From NCBI GenBank assembly GCA_934660915.1, contig CAKUIF010000014.1, positions 1-50,935 on the forward strand: a stretch of 50,935 nucleotides of DNA, read 5' to 3'. A program made the translations under genes and the position numbers. Under the pieces are notes generated by a model. That model saw nothing but the letters and a program-made list of their open reading frames with translations, did no database searches and had not been told where the DNA came from. Numbering within the stretch: the stretch's first letter is position 1; the number at the start of each line of letters is the position of its first letter. Origin of the DNA: an uncultured Olsenella sp. (lineage in GTDB: Bacteria > Actinomycetota > Coriobacteriia > Coriobacteriales > Atopobiaceae). Below, piece by piece: positions 17,909 to 26,730 of this stretch.

Positions 17909-18355
17909 ATGACGCGCATTCTCTTCATATGCCACGGCAATATATGCCGCTCGACGATGGCGCAGTTCGTTTTTGAGGACCTTGCGCGCCGTGCCGGGCG
18001 CGAGGACGAGTTCGTGGTCGACTCGGCCGCCACGAGCCGCGAGGAGATCGGCAACCCGCCGCACCACGGCACGGTCAACAAACTGCGGGAGGTCGGCATC
18101 CCCGTCGGACGTCACCGCGCGCGGCAGATCACGCGGGCCGAGTACGGCGAGTGGGACCACATCGTGTACATGGACGAGGAGAATTCCTGGGGTCTTGAGC
18201 GCATCCTCCACGGCGACCCCGACGGGAAGGTGAGCCGCCTGCTCGATTGGACCGACTCGCCGCACGACGTCGCGGACCCTTGGTACACGGGGGATTTCGA
18301 CGCGACTTACGCGGACGTGCTCGCTGGATGTGAGGCACTTCTGTCCAGGCTGTAG
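17909..18355 (+). CDS. Low-molecular-weight protein tyrosine phosphatase
   Basis: Removes phosphate from protein tyrosine residues in the cytoplasm. The 148-residue product has the P-loop CHGNICRS at residues 8-15 (nucleophile Cys8, Arg14) and the general-acid loop DPWY at 123-126, both intact. Family length is normal. The ATG at 17909 begins the first strand TRILFICHGN and has AGGAG 10 bases upstream; the frame is open to 17861 but without family similarity. No capsule or tyrosine-kinase gene is adjacent, so the target is unknown. A strong terminator follows. Confidence 0.94.
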   Translation: MTRILFICHGNICRSTMAQFVFEDLARRAGREDEFVVDSAATSREEIGNPPHHGTVNKLREVGIPVGRHRARQITRAEYGEWDHIVYMDEENSWGLERILHGDPDGKVSRLLDWTDSPHDVADPWYTGDFDATYADVLAGCEALLSRL

Positions 18356-18362
18356 GGGGGCG

Positions 18363-18390
18363 GGGCCGGGCTTGCCCGGCCCTCGTTTTT
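18363..18390 (+). terminator. Intrinsic terminator after the phosphatase
   Basis: GGGCCGGGC (18363-18371) and GCCCGGCCC (18374-18382) form a tight GC stem followed by TCGTTTTTG. Confidence 0.88.
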
Positions 18391-18441
18391 GTATGTCTCC
18401 AATTGGTGCAGCCGATGGGCGTCGCCGATTGCGGGTCATTG

Positions 18442-18471
18442 TTGTCCCAAGGTGCGGGTACACTCTAAAGT
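18442..18471 (+). promoter_or_regulatory. Candidate pcrA promoter
   Basis: TTGTCC (18442-18447) with TAAAGT (18466-18471) at 18 bases, or GTACACT at 18458-18464. The arrangement TTGTCC, 10 bases, GTACACTCTAAAG nearly matches the one upstream of amaP at 34042. Confidence 0.4.
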
Positions 18472-18501
18472 CGCTAAAACTATCGAGAGGAACCCGCTTA
18501 G

Positions 18502-21123
18502 ATGAACCCTGACCAGCAGATGGAATTCGCCGACTACTCCTACCTGCCGCCCGAGGCGGGCGAGGGCGCCGTTGCCGTGGCGCCCGCGGCCACGATGGCG
18601 GAGCCGACGCCCATGTGGGGCGCCGCGCCCGTGCCGCGCGCGAGCATCGACCTCGACGGGCTCAACCCCGCCCAGCGCGAGGCCGTCGAGACCACGCGCG
18701 GGCCGCTGCTGGTTCTCGCAGGTGCCGGCTCGGGAAAGACGCGCGTGCTCACCATGCGCATCGCCCACATGATCGCCGACGAGGGCGTGCGCCCCTGGCA
18801 GATCCTGGCCATCACCTTCACCAACAAAGCCGCGGCCGAGATGCGCGAGCGCCTGGCCGCCATCCTGCCCGAGGGCACGCGCGGCATGTGGGTCTGCACG
18901 TTCCACGCCATGTGCGTGCGCATGCTGCGCGAGGACGCCGAGGCCATCGGGTACACCAACAACTTCACCATCTACGATGACGACGACTCGAACCGCATGG
19001 TCAAGTCCATCATGAGCGACCTTCGCGTGGACCAGAAGCAGTTCCCCGTCCGCGCCATCCGCTCGAAGATCAGCTCCGCGAAGAACGCCATGCAGAGCGC
19101 GGCCGAGCTCGAGAGCTCGCAGAACCCTGCCGACCGCCTGGCGGGCCGCATCTACCGCACGCTCGACGAGCGCCTGAAGCGCGCCAACGCCATGGACTTC
19201 GACGACCTGCTGATCAAGGCCCTCGAGCTTCTGTCAAAGAACCCGGACGTGCTCGCGAAGTACCAGGACCGCTTCCAGCACATCAGCGTGGATGAGTACC
19301 AGGACACCAACCACGTCCAGTACGCCATCACCAACCTGCTCGCCGCCAAGTACCGCAACCTCATGGTCGTGGGCGACGACGACCAGTCCATCTACTCCTG
19401 GCGTGGCGCCGACATCCAGAACATCCTCGACTTCGAGAAGGACTATCCCGACGCCAAGACCGTGCGCCTGGAGCAGAACTACCGCTCCACCGGCCATATC
19501 CTCAACGCCGCGAACGCCGTGGTGGCCCACAACTCTCGCCGCAAGGCCAAGCGCCTGTTTACCGACTCGGGCGACGGCGACCGCATCAAGCTGTTCCAGG
19601 CCTCCGACGAGCGCGACGAGGGCCGCTGGATCGGCTCCGAGATCGAGCGCCTGCACGATGCGGGCACGAGCTACGACGACTTCGCGGTGTTCTACCGCAT
19701 GAACTCGCAGTCGCGCATCCTCGAGGATATGCTGCTGCGCGCGGGCGTGCCGTACAAGATTGTGGGCGGCACGAGGTTCTTCGACCGCGCAGAGGTCCGC
19801 GACGTCACCGCCTACCTCAAGGCGGTGTGCAACCCCAACGACGACGTCTCGGTCCAGCGCGTGATCAACACCCCGCGCCGGGGCATCGGCTCCACGTCGA
19901 TCGCCAAGATCCAACAGCTCGCCGCCGACGAGGGCGTGAGCTTCTACGCCGCCTGCCAGCAGGGCATCTGCGAGGCGGGGCTCTTCTCGCCGAAGGTGCG
20001 CAAGGCGCTCGGCGAGTTCTGCGACGTCATCGAGTCGGGTCGCCGCGTCTCGGGCGAGCTCGCGCAGGTGGTCGACGCCATCGTCAGCAAGGCGGGCCTC
20101 ATCCGCGCGCTCGAGGCCGAGCACTCCGACGAGGCGGACGGCCGCATCGAGAACATCAAGGAATTCATGGGCGTCGCCGCCGAGTTCGACGAGACCCACG
20201 ACGACGTTGCCCAGACGCTCGAGTCGCTGGAGCAGCTTCGCGCCGCCGGCGCGCTCGACGCCGCGGGCGGCGCGGACGTCGCTGCCGCGGCGGAGGCCCC
20301 GGTTGCCGCCGTGCCCGCCGCGGACCCGACGCTGCCCCCCGTCGCCGCCGAGAAGCTCCCGGCCTTCCTCGAGTGGCTTGCGTTGCGCAGCGACCTCGAC
20401 TCGCTCTCGGGTCAGTCGAGCGCCGTCACGATGATGACGGTCCACGCTGCAAAGGGCCTTGAGTTCCCCGTGGTCTTCGTGGCGGGCATGGAGGAGAGCA
20501 TCTTCCCCCACACGACTCCCGGCGACGCGGACGCGGCCAAGCTCGAGGAGGAGCGCCGCCTGGCGTACGTCGCCATCACGCGCGCCCGCAAGAAGCTCTA
20601 CCTCACCTACGCGGCCACGCGCCGCACCTTCGGCTCCACCTCCGCCAACCCGGTGAGCCGCTTCATCGAGGAGATCCCCCGCGAGGACTGCGAGCTCGAG
20701 GGCGTGGGCTCGCGCGGCCTCACCGGCGTGGGCTGGGAGAAGCGCGGCGACCGCCACGGCACCTTCGGGAGCGGCTCTTCTGTGTACGGCGGCAACGTCT
20801 TCGGCTCGCGCACCCGTTCGACGGGCGGCGCCCCGCAGCGCTCGGGCTCCGGCTTCGGCTCGGGCTCGACGTTCGGCTCGCGCACCCGCGTGGGCGGCCA
20901 CGCCGCCGCGAGCGAGACCTCCCGCGCCACCAGCGCGCCCGCGCCGGCGAGCACCTACGATAAACCCACCGACTTCGCCAAGGGCGACCGCGTCTCGCAC
21001 AAGACGTTCGGCCCCGGCGTGGTCGTCGCGGCGTCGGGCGACACCATCGAGGTCAAGTTCACGCGCACCGGCAAGACCAAGAAGCTCCTCAAGGGCTTCG
21101 CCCCTCTTGTCAAGGTAGGCTAG
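18502..21123 (+). CDS. pcrA: UvrD/PcrA-type DNA helicase
   Basis: ATP-driven 3'-5' DNA helicase of superfamily 1, used in repair and in clearing replication blocks. The 873-residue product has Walker A AGAGSGKT at 73-80, FTNKAAAEM (motif Ia), DEYQDTN (Walker B, from 264), GDDDQSIYSWRGA (motif III), QNYRST (motif IV), TVHAAKGLEF (motif V) and AYVAITRA (motif VI). After a Gly/Ser/Arg-rich linker (about 750-815) a Tudor-like C-terminal domain follows (GDRVSHKTFGPGVVV, to the end), which in PcrA binds RNA polymerase. About 50 Ala/Pro-rich residues precede the first motif. The ATG at 18502 follows AGAGGAA. Confidence 0.96.
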   Translation: MNPDQQMEFADYSYLPPEAGEGAVAVAPAATMAEPTPMWGAAPVPRASIDLDGLNPAQREAVETTRGPLLVLAGAGSGKTRVLTMRIAHMIADEGVRPWQILAITFTNKAAAEMRERLAAILPEGTRGMWVCTFHAMCVRMLREDAEAIGYTNNFTIYDDDDSNRMVKSIMSDLRVDQKQFPVRAIRSKISSAKNAMQSAAELESSQNPADRLAGRIYRTLDERLKRANAMDFDDLLIKALELLSKNPDVLAKYQDRFQHISVDEYQDTNHVQYAITNLLAAKYRNLMVVGDDDQSIYSWRGADIQNILDFEKDYPDAKTVRLEQNYRSTGHILNAANAVVAHNSRRKAKRLFTDSGDGDRIKLFQASDERDEGRWIGSEIERLHDAGTSYDDFAVFYRMNSQSRILEDMLLRAGVPYKIVGGTRFFDRAEVRDVTAYLKAVCNPNDDVSVQRVINTPRRGIGSTSIAKIQQLAADEGVSFYAACQQGICEAGLFSPKVRKALGEFCDVIESGRRVSGELAQVVDAIVSKAGLIRALEAEHSDEADGRIENIKEFMGVAAEFDETHDDVAQTLESLEQLRAAGALDAAGGADVAAAAEAPVAAVPAADPTLPPVAAEKLPAFLEWLALRSDLDSLSGQSSAVTMMTVHAAKGLEFPVVFVAGMEESIFPHTTPGDADAAKLEEERRLAYVAITRARKKLYLTYAATRRTFGSTSANPVSRFIEEIPREDCELEGVGSRGLTGVGWEKRGDRHGTFGSGSSVYGGNVFGSRTRSTGGAPQRSGSGFGSGSTFGSRTRVGGHAAASETSRATSAPAPASTYDKPTDFAKGDRVSHKTFGPGVVVAASGDTIEVKFTRTGKTKKLLKGFAPLVKVG

Positions 21124-21143
21124 CCGCGATCGGGAGGTCGGGC

Positions 21144-21908
21144 ATGGATCAGCAGGTCATCAGCTTCTTTGACGTGGTCGTCGAGAAGGGCGTCGTCATC
21201 GCCGTCGCGGTGGCGATCGCCCTTGTGGCGCAGCGCCTGATAATCGGCCTCGCAAACAAGGTTCTCGAGAACTCGGACGTGCCCAATGCGTCGATCTTCA
21301 TCAACATCCTGAAGACGCTCATCTGGTCGTTCGCGCTTCTTTCCATCATGAAGCCGGTGTTCAACGTCGACCCGTCTGGCCTCATCGCCGCCCTGGGCGT
21401 CGTCTCGGTCGCCATCTCGCTCGGCCTGCAGGACACGATCTCCAATATCGTTGGCGGGCTCGGCCTCATGGTGAGCCGCGCCGTGCGCCCGGGCGACCGC
21501 GTGACGGTGGGCTCCACGAGTGGCGTCGTCACGGACGTCACGTGGCGCTCGACCACGCTGCGCACGCGCGGCGGCGACGTGGACGTGATCCCCAACTCGG
21601 TCCTCAACAAGACGACCCTCACGCACATCGCCGACGCGAACGCCGGCTTGTGCAAGGTGCCCTTCGCCGTGGCGCCCGACGCGGACCTCGACGCCGTCGC
21701 GACCGAGGTGCGCGCGGCGGTGGCCGAGGCGCTCGGAAGCGACCTCAACCCGCAGTACCAAACCGGCGTGAACTTCGCCGAGCTCACCGCCTATGGCACA
21801 CAGGGCGAGGTCGTCCTACACGTCGCCGACGGCGTGGGCTTCCCGAGCGCGAAGAACCGCGTGGCCCATGCCCTGCACGGGCGCCCCTGGCTTGCCCGGG
21901 CGGTCTAG
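21144..21908 (+). CDS. MscS-family mechanosensitive channel
   Basis: A small-conductance mechanosensitive channel that would open under membrane tension to release solutes. The 254-residue product has hydrophobic segments near residues 15-35, 55-75 and 80-110; the last one, ALGVVSVAISLGLQDTISNIVGGLGLM, is the pore helix, followed by the MscS beta domain (VRPGDRVTVG, VTDVTWRSTTLRTRGGDVDVIPNSVL). It starts 20 bases after pcrA behind a GGAGG, so it is likely on the same transcript. Confidence 0.93.
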   Translation: MDQQVISFFDVVVEKGVVIAVAVAIALVAQRLIIGLANKVLENSDVPNASIFINILKTLIWSFALLSIMKPVFNVDPSGLIAALGVVSVAISLGLQDTISNIVGGLGLMVSRAVRPGDRVTVGSTSGVVTDVTWRSTTLRTRGGDVDVIPNSVLNKTTLTHIADANAGLCKVPFAVAPDADLDAVATEVRAAVAEALGSDLNPQYQTGVNFAELTAYGTQGEVVLHVADGVGFPSAKNRVAHALHGRPWLARAV

Positions 21909-21967
21909 CCGATATCGATTCACATGCGTTTTGGCGGCCCGCAGGCCGCCTCGTTGGAAGGAGACCT

Positions 21968-22453
21968 ATGGACCTCATTGCCAGCTTCACGGTGAACCAC
22001 CTCACGCTCGAGCCGGGCGTGTACGTGAGCCGCGTCGACCGCGACCCCGCCACGGGCGCCGTCATCACCACCTTCGACCTGCGCCTGAGCGCGCCGAATC
22101 GCGAGCCCGTCATGGACACCGCGGCCGCTCACGCCCTCGAGCACCTGGGCGCGACCTTCCTGCGCAACGACCCCGAGTGGGCGAGCCGCGTGGTCTACTT
22201 CGGGCCCATGGGTTGTCGCACGGGGTTCTACCTCGTGCTCTTTGGCGAATGGACGCCCGCCGACGTGGCTCCGCTCGTCACCCGCTGCTTCGAGTTCGCG
22301 CGCGACTTTGAGGGCGAGGTCCCCGGCGCCCAGCCCGCCGAGTGCGGCAACTGGCACGACGCCGACCTCAACCTCGCGCACTGGTGGGCGAGGCGCTACC
22401 TCGACCAGACGCTCTACGGCATCGACGACGCGCACATGACGTATCCCGCGTAG
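21968..22453 (+). CDS. luxS: S-ribosylhomocysteine lyase (AI-2 synthase)
   Basis: Splits S-ribosylhomocysteine to homocysteine and DPD, the precursor of autoinducer-2. The 161-residue product has the metal ligands H55 and H59 (HALEH), the third ligand C126 in ECGNW, and the catalytic Cys83 in GPMGCRTGFY; all are intact. AAGGAG sits 3 bases before the ATG. It is followed after 25 bases by mtnN, which makes its substrate. Confidence 0.97.
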   Translation: MDLIASFTVNHLTLEPGVYVSRVDRDPATGAVITTFDLRLSAPNREPVMDTAAAHALEHLGATFLRNDPEWASRVVYFGPMGCRTGFYLVLFGEWTPADVAPLVTRCFEFARDFEGEVPGAQPAECGNWHDADLNLAHWWARRYLDQTLYGIDDAHMTYPA

Positions 22454-22478
22454 CGAGGCGGGAAGAGGGGAGTTTGCA

Positions 22479-23174
22479 ATGAAGACGGGCATCATCGGGG
22501 CCATGGAGTCCGAGGTTGAGCTGCTGAAGGAGCAGATGGAGGGGACCGAGGTTACGACCGTCGCCGGCATGGAGTTCTGCGCCGGCAAGCTCGGCGGCGC
22601 GGACGTCGTCGTGGTCCAGTCCGGCATCGGCAAGGTCAACGCCGGTATCTGCGTGCAGGTTCTGGTGGACCGCTTCGGCGTGGGCCGCGTGATCAACACC
22701 GGCGTGGCGGGCTCGCTCGACGAGCGCCTCGACGTGGGCGACCTCGTGGTCTCCACCGACTGCGCCATGCACGACTTCGACGTGACGCCGCTCGGCTACG
22801 CCCCCGGCCAGGTCCCGGGGCTCGACACCCTCGCCTTTCCGGCCGACGCGGGCATGCGTGAGTCGGTCTGCGCCGCCGCGGCCGCCGTTGCCCCCGACAT
22901 CAAGGTCCTCGAGGGCCGCGTCGTCTCCGGCGACCAGTTCATCTCGGCCACGGAGCAGAAGGAGCGCATCCTCGCGACCTTCGGAGGCCTGTGCTGCGAG
23001 ATGGAGGGCTGCGCCATCGCGCAGGCCGCCTATCTCAACGGCGTGCCCTTCGTCGTCGTGCGCGCAATCAGCGACAAGCCCGGCGCCGAGGGCCAGGTCG
23101 TGGACTACAACACCTTCGAGAAGAAGGCCGCCCGCGACTGCGCCCGCATCGTCGCCCGCATGGTCGAGCTTTAG
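22479..23174 (+). CDS. mtnN: 5'-methylthioadenosine/S-adenosylhomocysteine nucleosidase
   Basis: Removes adenine from SAH and MTA; the SRH product feeds LuxS. The 231-residue product has the family start MKTGIIGAMESEVELL with the active-site Glu12, SGIGKVNAGI, the substrate-binding EMEG and the catalytic Asp in RAISDKPG. With luxS it forms a two-gene operon for methyl-cycle detoxification and AI-2 production. Confidence 0.96.
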   Translation: MKTGIIGAMESEVELLKEQMEGTEVTTVAGMEFCAGKLGGADVVVVQSGIGKVNAGICVQVLVDRFGVGRVINTGVAGSLDERLDVGDLVVSTDCAMHDFDVTPLGYAPGQVPGLDTLAFPADAGMRESVCAAAAAVAPDIKVLEGRVVSGDQFISATEQKERILATFGGLCCEMEGCAIAQAAYLNGVPFVVVRAISDKPGAEGQVVDYNTFEKKAARDCARIVARMVEL

Positions 23175-23180
23175 ACCCAG

Positions 23181-23216
23181 GCGCCGGAGCCCTTCTTTGC
23201 GGCAGGGCTCCGGCGC
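23181..23216. terminator. Hairpin after mtnN
   Basis: GCGCCGGAGCCC (23181-23192) pairs perfectly with 23205-23216 around a 12-base loop. No T-run follows, so this may be a processing or Rho-associated end rather than a classic terminator. Confidence 0.5.
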
Positions 23217-23352
23217 GAGAAGTGTCGAGCCGAAGTGTTGAGCGTCGGCTCCGAATGTTCAACGGCCGTTGTTTTCAAGCCCTCGAGTGGCGGACTTCCC
23301 CTCGGGGCTGTTGATTCCTCCGCGCGCCCTCTTCCGTTCTCGGAGCTCCCCT

Positions 23353-23377
23353 TATACTCCTTATACGAGGAGGTAAG
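23353..23377 (+). promoter_or_regulatory. Candidate -10 and ribosome site of the LevR-like gene
   Basis: TATACT at 23353-23358 lies in a CTTATAC direct repeat, followed by a strong GAGGAGGTAAG ahead of the ATG at 23383. No sigma-54 type -24/-12 element is visible. Confidence 0.4.
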
Positions 23378-23382
23378 AAGCC

Positions 23383-26127
23383 ATGGACAAGATCGCGCAC
23401 GATAGCTTTGCAAAGAAGCCCGTCGACATGAGGGACAAGATCCTCGAGCATCTCGAGGCTCTGACCTCCACCGTCTCGCTCGATGACCTTGCTCGCTTGT
23501 CCACCTCCGATATCGCCGAGACGCTCCTCGTCTCCAGGAGCTTGGCGAGTCAGTACCTCAACGATCTTGTCCGCGCCGGCCTTGTGGTCAAGGTGGCGGG
23601 CAGGCCCGTCCGCTATTTCCATCGCCGCGCGTTCCAGAAGCGTTTTCAGGTGAAGCTCGCCGCGAGCGAATACGCGTCGCTCGCGGACCTCGTTCAGGTG
23701 ACGGGAATCGCCGATCACCGCGATTTCGCGCGTGCCGTCGGCTTCGACCTGAGCCTCAGCTCCGTTGTCGAGCAGTGCAAGGCGGCGGTTCAGTACCCTC
23801 CGTTCGGCCTACCCGTTCTGCTGAGCGGGGGAGTCGGCGTCGGCAAGTCTTTCCTATCTCGCCTTGTGCACGAGTACGGCAAGAACCAGGGCCTTTTGCC
23901 CCGGGACTCCTCATATGTGCGCATCGACTGCACCGGGGTCCCGGACGCGGCCTCCTTCAACGGGCTTCTTGACGAGTCGATTCAGAAGTCGCGCGGGGGA
24001 GTGGTCTTCATCAACGGCATCGAGGCGCTCACCGCCTCTGCGATGGAGCGTTGCCTTGCGACGGCCCTCGGCCTCGACGCCTCCAAGGATGCGCCTCGCC
24101 CCCGGCTCGTTCTTTCGACGGCGCTTTCCGCCGACAACCCCAAGGTCGCCTCCGCCTACAGCAAGATGCCCATCTGCGCCCGCGTTCCCTCGCTCAAGGA
24201 GCGGACCCCCGAGGAGCGCGAGGACCTCATCTTGAGCTTCCTTCGCAGCGAGGGGTGCAGGATCGGGATCGACGTGAAGATCAGCCGCGGCGCCTATCGC
24301 TGCCTCGTGAACGCGGACTTTCCCGACAACATCGCCGGCCTGCGCGCCTGCGTGACGAACTGCTGCGCAAAGGCGTTCCTTAATCGCGAGGGCGACTGCG
24401 TCGTCGTCCGACCGTATCTTCTTCCCAGCGACCTTCTTTCCTCCGCCCAAATCGACCAGCAGCCCGACGACGGCGTCTTGATCGACGCGTCCCTGGACGC
24501 CGCCGAGAGCGAGGAGGGCCCGGTCGAGCAGGCGCTCGATGCCCTGTGCGGGCTCGACGAGCGGTTCTGCGCCGGGGAGATCTCGGCCTCCGAGCTCATC
24601 TCGCAGGCGGTCTCCGCCGTGCGAAGCGTCGAGGACCACCTGATCTTCGGCCATGGAGTCAACTCCTCGAGGTCGCGCGCCTTCGAGCGCGTCGCGAGCG
24701 CGATTCTTGCCGAAGCGGGGGCTTCCTACGGCGTCGAGCTCTCGAGGAAGGTCGCTTTCCTACTGGCGCAGGAGATCTGCCTGCAGCTATGGCCGGGCAT
24801 CGGCCTGGCCAAGCGGAAGTCGGCCTGCGCGGAGCGTATCTCCCATGTCCTCGGGGTCGTGACCTCCGAGTTGCCGTTCGCCTCAAGCGTCTCTGAGCAG
24901 GTCGTCGCGGATGTGGAGGGGGCGCTCGGAATCTCGCTCGACCACTTCACAAAGACGCTCCTGACGCTGTGCGTCGCCTCGGAGTCCCGTGACGTCAAGG
25001 CCCTCCGAACGCTCTGCGTCATCTTGTCTCACGGCTACTCGACGGCGACGAGCATCGCCGACGCTGCGAACCGTATGCTCGGCATGCACGTGTACGAGGC
25101 GGTCGACATGCCTTATGACCAGCAGCTGAAGGATATCGTCGGGCCGCTCCAGCGCCTCGTCGACCGGCATTCGTATTGCACCGGGGTCGTGTTCCTCGTC
25201 GACATGGGCTCTCTGGAGGAAGCATATAAAGCCCTCGAGAACGTCACCGACTCCACCATCGGCGTGGTCAACAACGTCTCCACCGGCCTCGCGCTCGAGA
25301 TCGGGTTCGGGCTGCTCGGCGGCAAGTCCATCGCCGAGGTCCTCGGCGAGGCGGCCTCCACGTGCGTGACGCACTGCAAGGTGATCGAGCGCGTCAACCG
25401 CGAGGACGCCATAGTCTTCTGCTCCGAGTCCGGGGTCGACGCGGCGGAGAGGATACGGCAGCTCGTCTCGCAGAGCCTCCCGCGCACCATAAGCGCACGC
25501 TTGCTCACGAGGCCTTTCAAGCAGCTCGCCGCGAACGGGTCGAACGACGCCGTCTTCTCCGAGCACCGCGTCTGCGCCGTCATCGGCACGGGGGACCCCG
25601 GAATCGCCCCCGTCCCCTTCGTCGCCCTCGAGGACATCATGTCGACGGCGTCCGCCTCGAAGGTCGATTCCGTGTTCGGCAGGTGGCTCGATGCCGCCGA
25701 GCTCGCTTCTTTCCACGAGAAGCTCCTTTCGAACATGACGCTGCAGAACGTCATCCGCTCCATCACCATCCTCGACCCGGAGCGGCTGTTCCACGAGATC
25801 GAGAGCGCCGTGCACGAGCTGCAGCGCAGGACGGGCGAGAAGATCGGCAGCAACGCCATCATCGGGCTGTACGTCCACCTCTGCTGCCTCGTCGAGCGCC
25901 TCGTCACCAGAAACCCCATCGAGACCTACGTCGGCCAGGACCGTTTCGAGGAGGAACACGCCGACTTCATCGAGTCCTTCAGGAAGAGCTTCTCGAGTAT
26001 CTCGACGCGTTACCGCGTTGAGGTTCCCGCAAGCGAGATCGCGTACGTCTTCGACTACATCAGCGTGAGCGCCGCCCCGGCGCGAGAAGAGCGCCTCGGC
26101 TCCCCGGGCCTCCTGCTCGACGAGTGA
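23383..26127 (+). CDS. LevR/ManR-like PTS-regulated transcriptional regulator
   Basis: The 914-residue product has the LevR domain order: an N-terminal winged-helix region (about 15-90), an AAA+ module (about 135-340), a PRD-like segment, an EIIA-Man-like domain with SHGYSTATS (His550), an EIIB-like stretch, and a C-terminal PRD with GLYVHLCCLVERLV (His832). The 282-residue spacing of these histidines is close to that of the two phosphorylated histidines of Bacillus LevR (585 and 869, from memory). Walker A is GGVGVGKS (149-156), but Walker B reads VVFINGIE with Asn for the usual acidic residue, and no GAFTGA loop is visible. It should sense PTS flux and control the operon that follows, though perhaps not through sigma-54. 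Confidence 0.88.
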   Translation: MDKIAHDSFAKKPVDMRDKILEHLEALTSTVSLDDLARLSTSDIAETLLVSRSLASQYLNDLVRAGLVVKVAGRPVRYFHRRAFQKRFQVKLAASEYASLADLVQVTGIADHRDFARAVGFDLSLSSVVEQCKAAVQYPPFGLPVLLSGGVGVGKSFLSRLVHEYGKNQGLLPRDSSYVRIDCTGVPDAASFNGLLDESIQKSRGGVVFINGIEALTASAMERCLATALGLDASKDAPRPRLVLSTALSADNPKVASAYSKMPICARVPSLKERTPEEREDLILSFLRSEGCRIGIDVKISRGAYRCLVNADFPDNIAGLRACVTNCCAKAFLNREGDCVVVRPYLLPSDLLSSAQIDQQPDDGVLIDASLDAAESEEGPVEQALDALCGLDERFCAGEISASELISQAVSAVRSVEDHLIFGHGVNSSRSRAFERVASAILAEAGASYGVELSRKVAFLLAQEICLQLWPGIGLAKRKSACAERISHVLGVVTSELPFASSVSEQVVADVEGALGISLDHFTKTLLTLCVASESRDVKALRTLCVILSHGYSTATSIADAANRMLGMHVYEAVDMPYDQQLKDIVGPLQRLVDRHSYCTGVVFLVDMGSLEEAYKALENVTDSTIGVVNNVSTGLALEIGFGLLGGKSIAEVLGEAASTCVTHCKVIERVNREDAIVFCSESGVDAAERIRQLVSQSLPRTISARLLTRPFKQLAANGSNDAVFSEHRVCAVIGTGDPGIAPVPFVALEDIMSTASASKVDSVFGRWLDAAELASFHEKLLSNMTLQNVIRSITILDPERLFHEIESAVHELQRRTGEKIGSNAIIGLYVHLCCLVERLVTRNPIETYVGQDRFEEEHADFIESFRKSFSSISTRYRVEVPASEIAYVFDYISVSAAPAREERLGSPGLLLDE

Positions 26128-26247
26128 TTCCGCTTCCGTCGCGAGCCGACCGCGCGTCTTCAACAATTCGATAACCCCTTGCCCGGCGCGAATCCGGATA
26201 GCGCCAAGGCAGTGCTGAACGTAAAACTTGATTTGATAGGAGCACAC

Positions 26248-26721
26248 ATGAGCGTTGTTATGGCACGAATCGACAACAGGCTGCTTCACGGCATCATCGT
26301 GACGCAGTGGGCCCCGGTGTCGGGCGCAACCCGAGTCATGGTCATCGACGACAAGGTCGCCGGCGACGAGGTCTTGAAGTCCACCATGAGGATGGCGCGC
26401 CCCGCGGGCATGGCCGTCTCGATCATCTCCGAGCAGACCGCCCTCAAGAACTTCGCGGCAGGCAAGTACGACCGCGAGAAGGTCTTCGTCATCGCCAAGG
26501 AGCCCGAGACCATCCTTCACCTGGCCGAGTCGGGCGTCGAGCTCCCGTCGCTGATCGTCGGCGGCTCGCTCGTCAAGGAGGACGGCGTCCAGCTCACCCA
26601 GCGCGCCTACGCCTCCGCCGAGAACGTCCAGAGCTATAAGGCGCTCATCGCCCGCGGCGTCAAGGTGACGGCCCAGTTCGTGCCCGCCGACAAGCCCGTC
26701 TCCGTCGCTGACCTCATCTAA
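26248..26721 (+). CDS. PTS mannose/fructose-family EIIB
   Basis: Cytoplasmic phosphocarrier that passes phosphate from EIIA to the incoming sugar. The 157-residue product has the phospho-site motif RIDNRLLHGIIVTQW with His14. The ATG at 26248 is chosen over an upstream start because GGAG precedes it and the family starts here. First gene of the EIIB-C-D-A set, 120 bases after the regulator, the likely site of operon control. Confidence 0.93.
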   Translation: MSVVMARIDNRLLHGIIVTQWAPVSGATRVMVIDDKVAGDEVLKSTMRMARPAGMAVSIISEQTALKNFAAGKYDREKVFVIAKEPETILHLAESGVELPSLIVGGSLVKEDGVQLTQRAYASAENVQSYKALIARGVKVTAQFVPADKPVSVADLI

Positions 26722-26730
26722 GGAGGGACC

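Noticed and set aside
26128..26247. Sigma-54 (-24/-12) promoter before the PTS operon
   Set aside because: No TGGCAC-N5-TTGC pattern is present; GGCAGTGCTGAAC and TTGCCCGGCGC do not fit.
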